Positions 36,655-48,400 of a DNA stretch of 64,000 bases are shown here, piece by piece. The stretch lies in the NCBI GenBank assembly GCA_023634235.1, contig JAMKCF010000013.1, positions 5,431,827-5,495,826 on the forward strand, given 5' to 3'. The stretch's first letter is position 1. Each line of letters opens with the position of its first letter. Source of the stretch: Pisaster brevispinus. Taxonomy: Eukaryota; Echinodermata; Asteroidea; Forcipulatida; Asteriidae. Below the pieces are notes generated by a model. That model made no database searches. It saw only the letters and a list, made by a program, of their open reading frames with translations, and was not told the DNA's origin. A program made the position numbers and the translations under genes.

Positions 36655-36990
36655 ATGGTGTGTCATGGCCGGGCAGTCTAGTGTACGGACTCAAGCTATG
36701 GTGTTTCTGATCAGCAGGGTGGTTTGAGTCCAGGACTTGACACTTACGATGGACGTATTAAGGTCATGTGTGTTGGGTTAACACACGTAAAAGAACCCAG
36801 TTACACTTATCGCTAAGAAAAGGTGTTTGCTTGCCCTGGTGTTTCTGGCATGGTTGGCAGTAGATTGCACCACATCACCTTGTTAAACCTTTACATGGTG
36901 TTAGTTATAAATGGGTCTAATCATTCAAAAACTAAGTGTACCTGTCTTGAATAAAATGCCTTGAGATGCCTGTAGGTAAAGAACTTAATG
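36655..36990 (+). mobile_element. tRNA-derived SINE, diverged copy 2
   Basis: Same head (GTCATGGCCGGGCAG) and body blocks (ACGTAAAAGAACCCAGT, GCCCTGGTGTTTCTGG) as copy 1, with an internal deletion. Confidence 0.6.
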
Positions 36991-37408
36991 TCACTGCAAA
37001 CTGCTTTAATAGAACTACTCATTTATTATTCAGTTTTTTTTTTTTTAGCATATATTAGTACAGAATGTTATATTCAACTTGACAATCAATGCAGCTTGCT
37101 GAATCTAGTAAATATGTATTTTATGAACCTTGACAATCGATGTTAAATGATTAAAAATGAAGTTAAAATAACAGTTCTTTGAAGTCATATTAATAATGTG
37201 CTTTCAAAATGGCTCTGTATTAACCTGACATAAACCCCTTGTCAGTCTGTTAAACAAATGTTATCTGTATTTAACTGTTGTAAAGTAATTGAGTGCTTTG
37301 GCATACACCTTGTCAATTTATTGAACAAATTTGACATTGTCACAATTACAAGTCTTACCCCTTGCAATTGTATATTTCAAAATAGCTTGTTGTTTACCAG
37401 TAATTTGT

Positions 37409-39218
37409 GCTTACCCCTTTTTTTTCAATTTTGGACCCCAAGTTGGATAAAAATGCTGGACTTACCCCTTGTGATTTTTTCAATTTTGGACCCCAAATTG
37501 GATAAAAATGCTGGACTTACCCCTTATAGTTTTTTCAATTTTGGACTCCAAATTGGATAAAAATGCTGGACTTACCCCTTGTGATTTTTTCAATTTTGGA
37601 CCCCAAATTGGTTAAAAATGCTGGACTTACCCCTTGTGATTTTTTCAATTTTGGACCCCAAATTGGTTAAAAATGCTGGACTTACCCCTTGTGATTTTTT
37701 CAATTTTGGACCCCAAATTGGATAAAAATGCTGGACTTACCCCTTGTGATTTTTTCAATTTTGGACCCCAAATTGGTTAAAAATGCTGGACTTACCCCTT
37801 GTGATTTTTTCAATTTTGGACCCCAAATTGGATAAAAATGCTGGACTTACCCCTTGTGATTTTTTCAATTTCGGACCCCAAATTGGATAAAAATGCTGGA
37901 CTTGGCCCTTGTGATTTTTTCAATTTTGGACCCCAAATTGGATAAAAATGCTGGACTTACCCCTTGTGATTTTTTCAATTTCGGACCCTGAATTGGATAA
38001 AAATGCTGGACTTACCCCTTGTGATTTTTTCAATTTTGGACGCCAAATTGGATAAAAATGCTGGACTTACCCCTTGTGATTTTTTCAATTTTGGACCCCA
38101 AATTGGATAAAAATGTTGGACTTACCCCTTGTGATTTTTTCAATTTTGGACCCCGAATTGGATAAAAATGCTGGACTTACCCCTTGTGATTTTTTCAATT
38201 TCGGACTCCAAATTGGATAAAAATGCTGGACTTACCCCTTATAGTTTTTTCAATTTTGGACTCCAAATTGGATAAAAATGCTGGACTTACCCCTTGTGAT
38301 TTTTTCAATTTTGGACCCCAAATTCGATACAAATGCTGGACTTACCCCTTGTGATTTTTTCAATTTCGGACCCCAAATTGGATAAAAATGCTGGACTTGG
38401 CCCTTGTGATTTTTTCAATTTTGGACCCCAAATTCGATACAAATGCTGGACTTACCCCTTGTGATTTTTTCAATTTCGGACCCCAAATTGGATAAAAATG
38501 CTGGACTTGGCCCTTGTGATTTTTTCAATTTTGGACCCCAAATTGGATAAAAATGCTGGACTTACCCCTTGTGATTTTTTCAATTTCGGACCCTGAATTG
38601 GATAAAAATGCTGGACTTACCCCTTGTGATTATTCAATCTTGGACCCCAAATTGGATAAAAATGCTGGACTTACCCCTTGTGATTTTTTCAATTTTGGAC
38701 CCCAAATTGGATAAAAATGCTGGACTTACCCCTTGTGATTTTTTTCAATTTTGGACCCCAAATTGGATAAAAATGTTGGACTTACCCCTTGTGATTTTTT
38801 CAATTTTGGACCCCAAATTCGATACAAATGCTGGACTTACCCCTTGTGATTTTTTCAATTTTGGACCCCAAATTGGTTAAAAATGCTGGACTTACCCCTT
38901 GTGATTTTTTCAATTTCGGACCCCAAATTGGATAAAAATGCTGGACTTACCCCTTATAGTTTTTTCAATTTTGGACTCCAAATTGGATAAAAATGCTGGA
39001 CTTACCCCCTTGTGATTTTTTCAATTTTGGACCCCAAATTGGATAAAAATGCTGGACTTACCCCTTGTGATTTTTTCAATTTTGGACCCAAATTGGATAA
39101 AAATGCTGGACTTACCCCTTGTGATTTTTTCAATTTTTGACCCAAATTCGATACAAATGCTGGACTTACCCCTTGTGATTTTTTCAATTTTGGACCCCAA
39201 ATTGGATAAAAATGCTGT
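37409..39218. repeat. 55-bp minisatellite, about 33 units
   Basis: Unit CTTACCCCTTGTGATTTTTT followed by CAATTTTGGACCCCAAATTG and GATAAAAATGCTGGA. Starts of successive CTTACCCC copies are exactly 55 apart (37461, 37516, 37571). Variants (TTCGGACCC, GGTTAAAA, TTCGATACAAA, GGCCCTTG) recur in patterns. It lies about 240 bp beyond the TTC4 stop codon. Confidence 0.92.
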
Positions 39219-39456
39219 TAGGAACCAATCTACAGAGTATTACTAGTGCCTTACTCTTGGTAACATTTGCCAGCAATTTGACCAACCATGTGAAACCATT
39301 CAACTGCATAGTGTATGGTTGCACAACTGAAGCACAGAGCGAATTGCGTACACATTTGTAAAGTGTAGCTTCATAACATACTACAGTTTGACATAGCTTA
39401 TTTATCATCGACAATCACAGTAGCCGATGTTGAACGGTCAGACAGTAGTAGTAGTG

Positions 39457-42400
39457 TTAAAGCAGACTTTCATATTTCTGTAGGTAGTCGCTCGTAAATG
39501 GAGATGCTCTGGACAAGATGACGAAGAGAGGATGGTGAGCCACTAAATACCTGAAATATGAAGACAAGAACAGCATTTCTTAGAACAGATTATGCTGATT
39601 TAGAGAAACAGGTGGTATTACTGCATTACTCCGAATGAGAGGTACATGTAGTATTACTGCCTTACTCCGAATGAGAGGTACATGTAGTATTACTGCATTA
39701 CTCCGAATGAGAGGTACATGTAGTATTGATGCCTTACTCAGAATGAGAGGTACATGTAGTATTGCTGCCTTACTCAGAATGAGAGGTACATGTAGTATTG
39801 CTGCCTTACTCAGAATCAGAAGTACGTGTAGTATTGCTGCCTTACTCAGAATGAGAGGTACATGTAGTATTACTGACGTACTCAGAATGAGAGGTACATG
39901 TAGTATTACTGACGTACTCAGAATGAGAGGTACATGTAGTATTGCTGCCTTACTCAGAATGAGAGGTACATGTAGTATTGCTGCCTTACTCAGAATCAGA
40001 AGTACGTGTAGTATTGCTGCCTTACTCAGAATGAGAGGTACATGTAGTTTTACTGACGTACTCAGAATGAGAGGTACATGTAGTATTACTGACGTACTCA
40101 GAATGAGAGGTAAATGTAGTATTACTGCCTTACTCAGAATGAGAGGTACATGTAGTATTACTGCCTTACTCAGAATGAGAGGTACATGTTGTATTACTGC
40201 CTTATTCAAAATGGGAGGCGGGGGTACATAAATTATTGGTAATTTCTTTTTAAAATTCTCAAATTTCCCAAAGGGTCTTACCTTGGATCTCTTATGATCT
40301 CACCCAGTGATGACTCCGGGTTGATTTGAACAAGTGCTTTGGCCTCAGAATAATGAAAATATACCTGGAGATGAAAAATATAATAAGATAAAACAACTAG
40401 TTCATTCAGGCATAATATTTGGAAAATACTTGGGCATTTTTTGTTTAGCACAAGGGCTGACCTACTTGTTCCTATGGTGTCAGGTTCAAATACTTTGCAG
40501 GCTGTTTCATCACAGTTTTTCTGATTTTTTCCCAAGGGCAAAAAAACAACAAACCCAAATCCGTAATCAGCCTGAGAAGGAAGAATATCATGCCTGTATT
40601 ATAGATACAAAGACAAGGTTGCCAACTTTTACAAATACACATATTTTTTTTTCAATTCAAAGATGTAATTTTCGTATCAGCAATAACAATGTTTGAATGA
40701 AAGTTTGAGACTTTGCATGGTGTAAGTACAACAAGAAATTGGCTCTTGTCTGACGGCCATGTGGGTAAAATCTCTCAATTGCAGGGATGAGATTTGTATG
40801 AAAATGAACAATCCTGGAAATTGGATGGCAATTTCCTCTTGGTGTGGAAATGAAGCTCCCTGAGTGCACAAAAAAAATGTTAAAAGTTAGAGGTTTAGAG
40901 AAACTCTCTGTATCATCATCATTTCAAACAGATATCCGAAGGTTTGGTCATAACAAGGGCTAAGTCTTTTCCTCTCTGTGACGGCAAGTTTGCCTCTTTC
41001 AAGAAAATCTGAAGGTGCAGGGAGTTCAGTGAAAAAACCTGAAATCAGGAAAAATCCTGACAAATCACATCTGGCATACATGGCATATGGAAGAAGTGGC
41101 AGCTCTGAGAAGAACCGGAATTGAGATAGTTTCTAACCAAGTTTTGTGACTTGGCAGCAGACCACTTTCATGAAGAACACTGGAAACAAGTCACGAATCT
41201 GCAGAAAGCCCTAGTGAGGTCCCATGTAAGGGCTCACTGGTCACATACAATCTGACCACCAATAACCTTTTTAAAAAAATGATCAAATCATTTGGTTTTG
41301 TTTAATTCAAGCGTTTTCACCCTTCGCAAGGTCACTCAAGTTCTCTCTAGCTGAGGGCGCTCTACTCAAACGGTGTCATGCACAAATCTGATATTGACAA
41401 CTCGTCTTAAAAAGAATCTTCTCTTGTGCTTTGCGATATTGAGCCCAGTTTGCTTACCTGAAGATTTGCCGTCTTGTAGACCTTCAGAGTATCCCATGGT
41501 ACACCCTCGTCGAACATTACTTTCAAATGATCAGAAAACCTACACAACAAGAAAACTAATGAATGTCATAAACCTTAAACCTCAAACAGTCCAAATTCAC
41601 TTCTTCAGGAGACTGTCTGACTTTGTATAGGTACAACAGACCAATACAACCAACGCTAATCATCAAGCCCAGCATACCAATCTTATCAGAGTCCAAACAT
41701 TTTTAGGTGTTGAGTCAATTTCACTTTTTAAGAGGGCAAGGCCGTTTTCGTTTTGCAAAAGGGCACTTCTTCCAATGGAAATTCTTCAAGTCTATGGACA
41801 ACTTTTGAAGGGGCACCAAGGCCAAGACCAGGGCCCAGTTTCATTCAGCTGCTTAAGAAGAAAAATTGTCCTAAACTTTTTGTTCTGCTTTGAGGGGGTC
41901 TTATAGAGTAGTACTTTACCGAGACCTTAAAATTGTCAAAACTGCACTAGTCCTTACTTGTCCCTGTCAAACATGTGAACAATATTATGGTGAAAGGAGG
42001 CTAAGATGGGGATGAGGTTGGCTGAATGGTTTCTTTCCCTGCTTTTCAGCTCATGGACACCGGTTCAAATCCCACCTTGGATCAGAGCCTGGCATGTGGA
42101 ATGGGAGTTTTTCTCCCACATCTAAAACTGAATATTTATTTAATAGATGTTAATTTTGCATGGGGGACAAAGAATATTAATTTTGGTTTTACCCTTACAC
42201 CGATGTGTGTTAACTTTCCCGAGTTCTGTGAAAAAAATCACAGGCATATTACTCGGGTGGGATTCGAACTGCCTCTAGGATTCAAACTGCCTCTAGCTTC
42301 CGGGCAATCTCGGTGGTCTAGTTGGTAAGACACTGCTCTAGAATTGCAAAGGTCGTGGGTTCGAATCCCACCCGAGTAATATGCCTGTGATTTTTTTTCA

Positions 42401-45400
42401 CAGAACTCGGGGAAAGTACTGAGTATACAGTGCTAACACAGATCGGTGTAAGGGTAAAACCAAAATTAATATTGAATATTTATTCTCGTTTCCTACTCAT
42501 CCTACTATTGGCAATAACTTTGCTGTTGGATGTGTAATAAATAAATAAATAAATACTAACTAAGTAAGATGAACAATAGGAGACAAGAGATTCTTTTGTT
42601 GTCTCCAGTCACACCACTCACCTGGAGTCTTCATGAAAAGCTGCGATGAAATCACTCTGGCCGTGTTCAGGATAGAGGAACGTCACGGGCCACGCCAGAC
42701 GCCCCGACCCGTCAAGATGGATCTTCGCTCCTGTTGGATGCGTTGCCGTGACGACGTCAACGGTGAGTTGCTCTTGTGTTCTGATCTGCGGGGAGCTGGT
42801 GTCTCCCTCGTTGGACTCGCTCGGCAATTGGGCAAATTGAATATTTCGAGTCTGGGAAGGAGAGTCACAACAGGGGTTAAAAGGTCACAACTCGTGCTCG
42901 CCAACCTCAGTAAGGAATTTAGCCTCCATCGCAGGCCAAACAATTTCCATGAGTCCCTGCTATAGGCCCAACAGCCAGGCTGACGACATTCAAATCGCTC
43001 CAATTTACGGGCAGGAACAATAATTCTCATCATTGCAAAGCTCGCATTCGGGAATGAAAACATACAATCACTGAATGACTTTCCATTCAAATTTCTATCG
43101 GTATCAACTGTTCAAACGACTTCAGATGCCAGCGCTACTGGTTTTAATGAGCGGTTTCACAGAATTTGGTTTACAGTCGTAAAGCTCACATCAGTTCAGC
43201 TTGGCATGTATTAGCCACAGTAGACAAGGTTCTCAAGAGTCAAAATCATATCTAGCAAACTCTAAAGTCAAAAGGTTAACAGGCAATGAAAATGTCCTTC
43301 ACATTATTAGTTGCGGAAGCGCTAGGCCCAAGCAACAAGAATTAGCAATGGACATTTACACCATCTGCCGTTCACACAAATTGTCATCGACCCTGAATGG
43401 TTACCCAGGGCAGAGAACAGAAAGCCGATAGAATAAGCAAATTTGTTGATTACGATGATTGGGCCATAGATGACCGTTCATTTGTAATAATGGGAGACTT
43501 TGGAATACTAGGTGGCAGCAGACTTACCAGGTAAATTTCCATGGTTTACATAGTTCCGAGCATGCGTACAATTCTTACCTGGCAAGTCTGCTGCCACCTA
43601 GTGTACCCCAAAGCCTCCCATTGATTCAGCCCGGGGAGCCCACAAAATTGACCAATTTGGCTCCTCTCAGAACAAAAAGCTCAAAGCGTTCAACGCAATG
43701 GTTCGATTCGTTTTGTCTCCTGCCAAAACACACCAAACTGACGTCAAGCATTGCAGCTATCAAGGCCTAATAAAGGGACAATGTGGACTCCACAGTCCAC
43801 AGTCTCCGTTCAGGGCAGAGCAACGACTGTAAACAATGCCCATATTCCACACACCTTACCATCTCGTCATGGCAGATGGAGAACAGAAACGGGTTGAAAC
43901 ACATCAAACCTAGCCCCGAATCCACTAAATTACTGCCCAAGTATCTTGGGATTTGAAACTGTTAGTTTTTGATAAGAATCAAAATGAGTTATGAGTTGCA
44001 AATAAAAAGCAGGTGTTTTGACTAAGTTGAACCAGCTTGTAAACCACACAATCCTGTAGTTCACTTGTTTGTTTGTTTGTTTGTTTGTCTATTAAGCATG
44101 AGGTAGATACAGAAAAAGAAATACATTTTTCTGACGTAGGAATGTACAAAGAACTACTTACTTTAATGGCTTCAACTATCTTCATGCTCTTTGCTTTTGC
44201 AGACTTCTCTTCAGCTTTGCGTTTCCTCTGGTCTCTTTCCATAATTTTCTATCATTCACAAAGTTGGGAAAAAAGAATGTAACTTGAAAATGGTACACAG
44301 ATCAATGTTTCAACCCTAGCAGTGTCCTGGGCTGACTACAGTTCACAACATAGTTTGTAAGATAAACTATGGTAGTAAACTTGTGGGTCCAACCGTGTAT
44401 AACACTATTTTGGGAGGAGTGTTGGCTCTGAAAAGAACCGTTGTGGTCTCCACGTCTCATACAGTATACTCTGCCCGTCTTCCGTTCTCCTGAAGATGAG
44501 CAGAGTATACTGTTCGAAATGTCGAGACCACACCAGTTTTTCTCCGAACCAACACATCTCCCAAAAGAGTTTTGTACACGGTTGGACCTGCAAGTTTACT
44601 GCCATAGTTTATCTTATGATCCACACCACGCAAAGCTGCAAAACATCACCGACGCAATCTGTGTTGGTTACAACTCACCACGTAACCTTAAAATGACTGT
44701 TGTGAAAGTAGAAATTGTGACCCAAAATGGAGTTTTAGAAGTCAGCTTTGAACTTGAGTATGCCTTGACTGTTGCTGAAAGGGAGGGTGTACCTTTGGTA
44801 TTTACTCCATAAATTAATGACCAATAAAAAATTATTGGTAAGAGGCACTGCAGCTGTTGATAATGTATAAACATTTTGAGAAACGATTCACTTATAAGGA
44901 ATGTGGTTTTAAAAGAAAGGGACTAAAAAACATGTTCAATCTGAGAAATGTTTCTTGCAGAATCTGCTTCTCAGATTGTGTATTCCAATTACGGATTATT
45001 CTTCCTGTGTGGACATTACCACTCCACATTTCCGGGGATATCTCAAAAATGCTTCCACTTTTTAAAATGAAATTTTCACAGGTTTGTTTCATTGTATATA
45101 TCTAAATTCATATAGGATTAATACAAACGAACGGTTCCAAAAACCAAAGGTTTCCTTCCGTCTTTAAAGTTTTATTAAGTCATAAAGAGATTTAAGGAAG
45201 AGTTTAAGAGTTTAAGGAAACAAATAAAACCACTTTGTTTTTTGTTCATTTCAGCTCTCTTTCTTTCAAGAAATATATCTCATTCTCGGAGAAAGCTTCA
45301 TCCACTTGATGTCTTACCAAATGTTTAACAGCAATTGACCTCATCTCTAGCACTCTTTTATCGTCTGCTGCAATGTGATAAAACATTAAGGAAAATTTCA

Positions 45401-48400
45401 ATTACAGTCTGAAGCTTATGTGAAAGAAGTACTCAAACATTAGGCACTGCAGTGTATCTTAAGTATGGTGAACTAATAGAATAGTCTACCAGCGTTCACC
45501 CCTAACAGCCGTCTGCTGTGACCGACTGCTTGTTAACACACCTCAGGACCAGTCGAAATTTTCTGCAAGAGATCTGGCTGGCTAGTACAATCCCTATGAG
45601 ATATGAACTAGTAGCACCACAGTGGAATAATGAAAACGCTTGCGGACAAGTGAAAAAACTTGCAGAATAGTAAAAAAAATTGTTGACTAGTGAAAAAACT
45701 TGCGGACTAATGAAAAAGCTTGCAGACTAGTGAAAATGCTTGTGTACTAGTGAAAATGCTTGCGAACTATTGAAAAAGCTTGCGGACTAGTGAAACAAAT
45801 TGTAGACTAGTGAAAAATTTGTAGACTCATGAAAAAGCTTGCAGACTAGTGAAAAAGCTTGTGGACTAGCAGTTTTGGTGAAAAGCATTTAGGAACATTA
45901 TTCTCGGTGCTTAAAAAATGAGAGCAACTTTGTACAACACATTGAGGATCCATTCGCTTTTAAAATATGCTTTATAAGAATCTATTTATAATTATTATTA
46001 GATCAGGCAGCATGATTTCTTCCTACATAAATTCAAAAACAACCAAGAAAAACTATAATATTAAACTTGCAGGTACAGCCATGTATAACACTCTTTTGAA
46101 TACAGTATGCTCTGAGCTTGTTTTCATTTTTCTTGATGATATCTAGAGTTTAAGGTTTGAGAAATATCGCTCTTCTCATAACCAATACTTCCCCCAACAG
46201 AGTTTCACACACGGCTGTACCTGCGTGTTTGCTACTAACTATAGTTTTTCTTATGATCCACAACATTAGTTTTTTCTCTCTTCAAAGCAGACATAAAAAG
46301 TATGAACATTCGCATCTTTTGAATAAGTAATGCAGCACAATTTTTTAACAAAATACACAAAGGATATCTTAAGTGCATTATCGCACCACGTAGTTGCATT
46401 TTTGTATCTCTCCAGCTTCATACAGCATTCCGCACCTCGGACTAACGCCTTCATATGACTCGGGTTGTGCTCTATTGCTTTGGTGACGTCATTCAGGGAA
46501 GAACGGTAGTTGCCTGGAGATACAAGGAAACAAATCAGAGAGGGTGTGACAACACGACGAGAAGAAAAAAGAGAAAACAAAGAAGAAACAACCAAAAATT
46601 GAAAAAGTAAGTCTCTTTAAGGAAAATTGTTAATTTCTATTGGAACATTTCCAGGGGCACTAAGGAAATGACAAGGGACACCGGAGGCAATTTCGGATTG
46701 CCCTCTTTTGGTTGCAGTTGGTTGACAAGTTGATGTACAATGACACCTCAGTGTGACAGCCCACTGCAGTTGCCTCCGTTGCCTCCAAGAAGTATCAGGC
46801 CTGTACCGCATAGCGTGGTACTTCGGCTGGTAACCCATTTCCAGTGAGCAAAAATGTTTGGTGCTTAGTAAATTTGTTTGCTTGAGCAATCTTTATAAAA
46901 ATTGGACCCTGGTTCTACTCACCAAGATGGAAGTTGGCCGCCGCTCTGTTGGTGTAAAGCACCGCTCGTAGATTCCCGTCGTCAAACTTGTGCTTCAGCC
47001 CTTCGTCGTATGCTGTGATGGCTAGCTTGTATTTCTTCTTCATGAACCACTGATTTCCGTCATCTTTGTGGCTTCTCGCCTGCTCTGGAGTCAAATAAAA
47101 GGCACTTTATAAATAATATCATTATCATTATTACTACATGTATCTCTGAAGTTCATTGCAAGACATCTATATACAAAATTAGTCCAATACCAACACTCTG
47201 TCAGTATTTCAAACCTACAACAGTTTCTCGTCTCAATAAAATGTATTTCTATTTCATCTTTCGATGTGTATTTATATCTTTTGTTTCAGTCCGTACATAC
47301 ATGTACATTAGTAATTCTGTGTACGTCTCAACGTTGATGTATAAATGCAATGCTTTACTGAACCAGCAATAAAAATCTAAGCTTGCGTCATAACAACACT
47401 TTTTAAGAATCTCTCTATGAGGTTTCTCTCTATGAGTTGTGATGGCTTTTAATTGAAAAGGAACCAGGACCCAATTTCATAAAGCCTGTAAGCACAAAAA
47501 ACTTGCTAAGCACACAATAATCTTGCTTAGCAGAATCTGGTCACCAGTCCAAATTCCATAAAGTTTACAGTGTTTTAAGTGGTGCCCAAGTCACTCCAAT
47601 ATTTTCTGCTGTTAAAACAGCTTTATGGAATTAGGATGGCTTTACAACTCTTTTCAGGACCAGCACAACTCATCTGCTCAATGCAAAGGTTGTGGGTTCC
47701 AATCCCACCCAAGTGATTTGCCTGTGGGTTTTTTTTTCACAGAGCTCGGGAAAGTACTGAATATACAGTGCTTAATACACATCGGTATAATGGGTAAACA
47801 CAAAATATAGTCAGCACAACGCATACAGAGCGAGATTATTACATTGCTAGATTGTATTCCCACCATGCAACATTTCAAATTGTACAGAAACGATCACACA
47901 CACAACATCGTATCCAGCGTTAAAAAGTTATATAGGCCAACATCCCAAAAAGTTTTCAATTCCAAAATAAGCTTTTCCATAGAAAACAAATTTGGAAACA
48001 AAGTAGAGTTGAAAAGCGAGAGTTATTTCAGAAAGGGGCTAACCTTCATGAGGGTAATCTTCCCCAAAAACTTTAAACCCCAAATAAACTTTTTAACTGT
48101 TCATTAGAATACAAATTTGAAAAAATGTAAATATAAGAGAGTAATTTGAGAATGGAGAAGGGGGGGGGGGGGAGGGGGAGGGTGCCAACCTTCAGGAGGG
48201 TCATCTTCAGCGTACTTGATAGCCTGAAATGCAGCATATAAACTGGCATCTTCAGAATTCAGCTCCTCTGGCATGTCAGAGTTGAATATCGGTATCTTCT
48301 CAATTTCCTGCGGAGAATAGAAAAAAAAGGTCAAATTATTAAAAATCAGCTGAGGCCACAATCAACCAGCATATTTTATTCTGCCGCAGTTCCTAGTGTG

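Larger units (their letters stand above)
45375..46367 (-). other. TTC4: U12-type AT-AC intron (intron 4 of TTC4)
   Basis: Reading the minus strand, exon 4 ends ...GCACTTAAG and the intron begins ATATCCTTT, a perfect U12-type 5' splice site. The intron ends TTTTCCTTAATGTTTTATCAC. TTCCTTAAT matches the U12 branch-site consensus about 11-12 nt before the terminal AC. The next codons ATT GCA GCA GAC GAT AAA AGA GTG CTA continue the TTC4 frame in phase 0 up to a normal GTAAGA donor. No GT donor near exon 4 restores the TTC4 reading frame. The intron also contains a 20-bp minisatellite and an inverted-repeat element. Confidence 0.88.

Noticed and set aside
37409..39218. CRISPR-like regular array
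   Set aside because: There is no unique spacer; the entire 55-bp unit repeats, in a eukaryotic sequence.
39580..40231. About 200-codon repeat proteins on both strands (LRMRGTCSITAL / SKAAILHVPLIL repeats)
   Set aside because: A 36-bp tandem array is open by arithmetic, and it lies between two well-supported TTC4 exons.
42309..42378. Functional tRNA gene
   Set aside because: The A and B boxes belong to a SINE with a repeated body and an inverted second copy. The acceptor stem is imperfect and no terminator follows.
42683..43090. 135-codon minus-strand frame
   Set aside because: It overlaps TTC4 exon 7 in another frame. The TTC4 frame has splice sites and family similarity.
45180..45240. Alternative U12 branch-like TTCCTTAAA motifs further into the minus-strand sequence
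   Set aside because: No AC or AG after them opens a TTC4-compatible frame; the site at 45385-45393 does.
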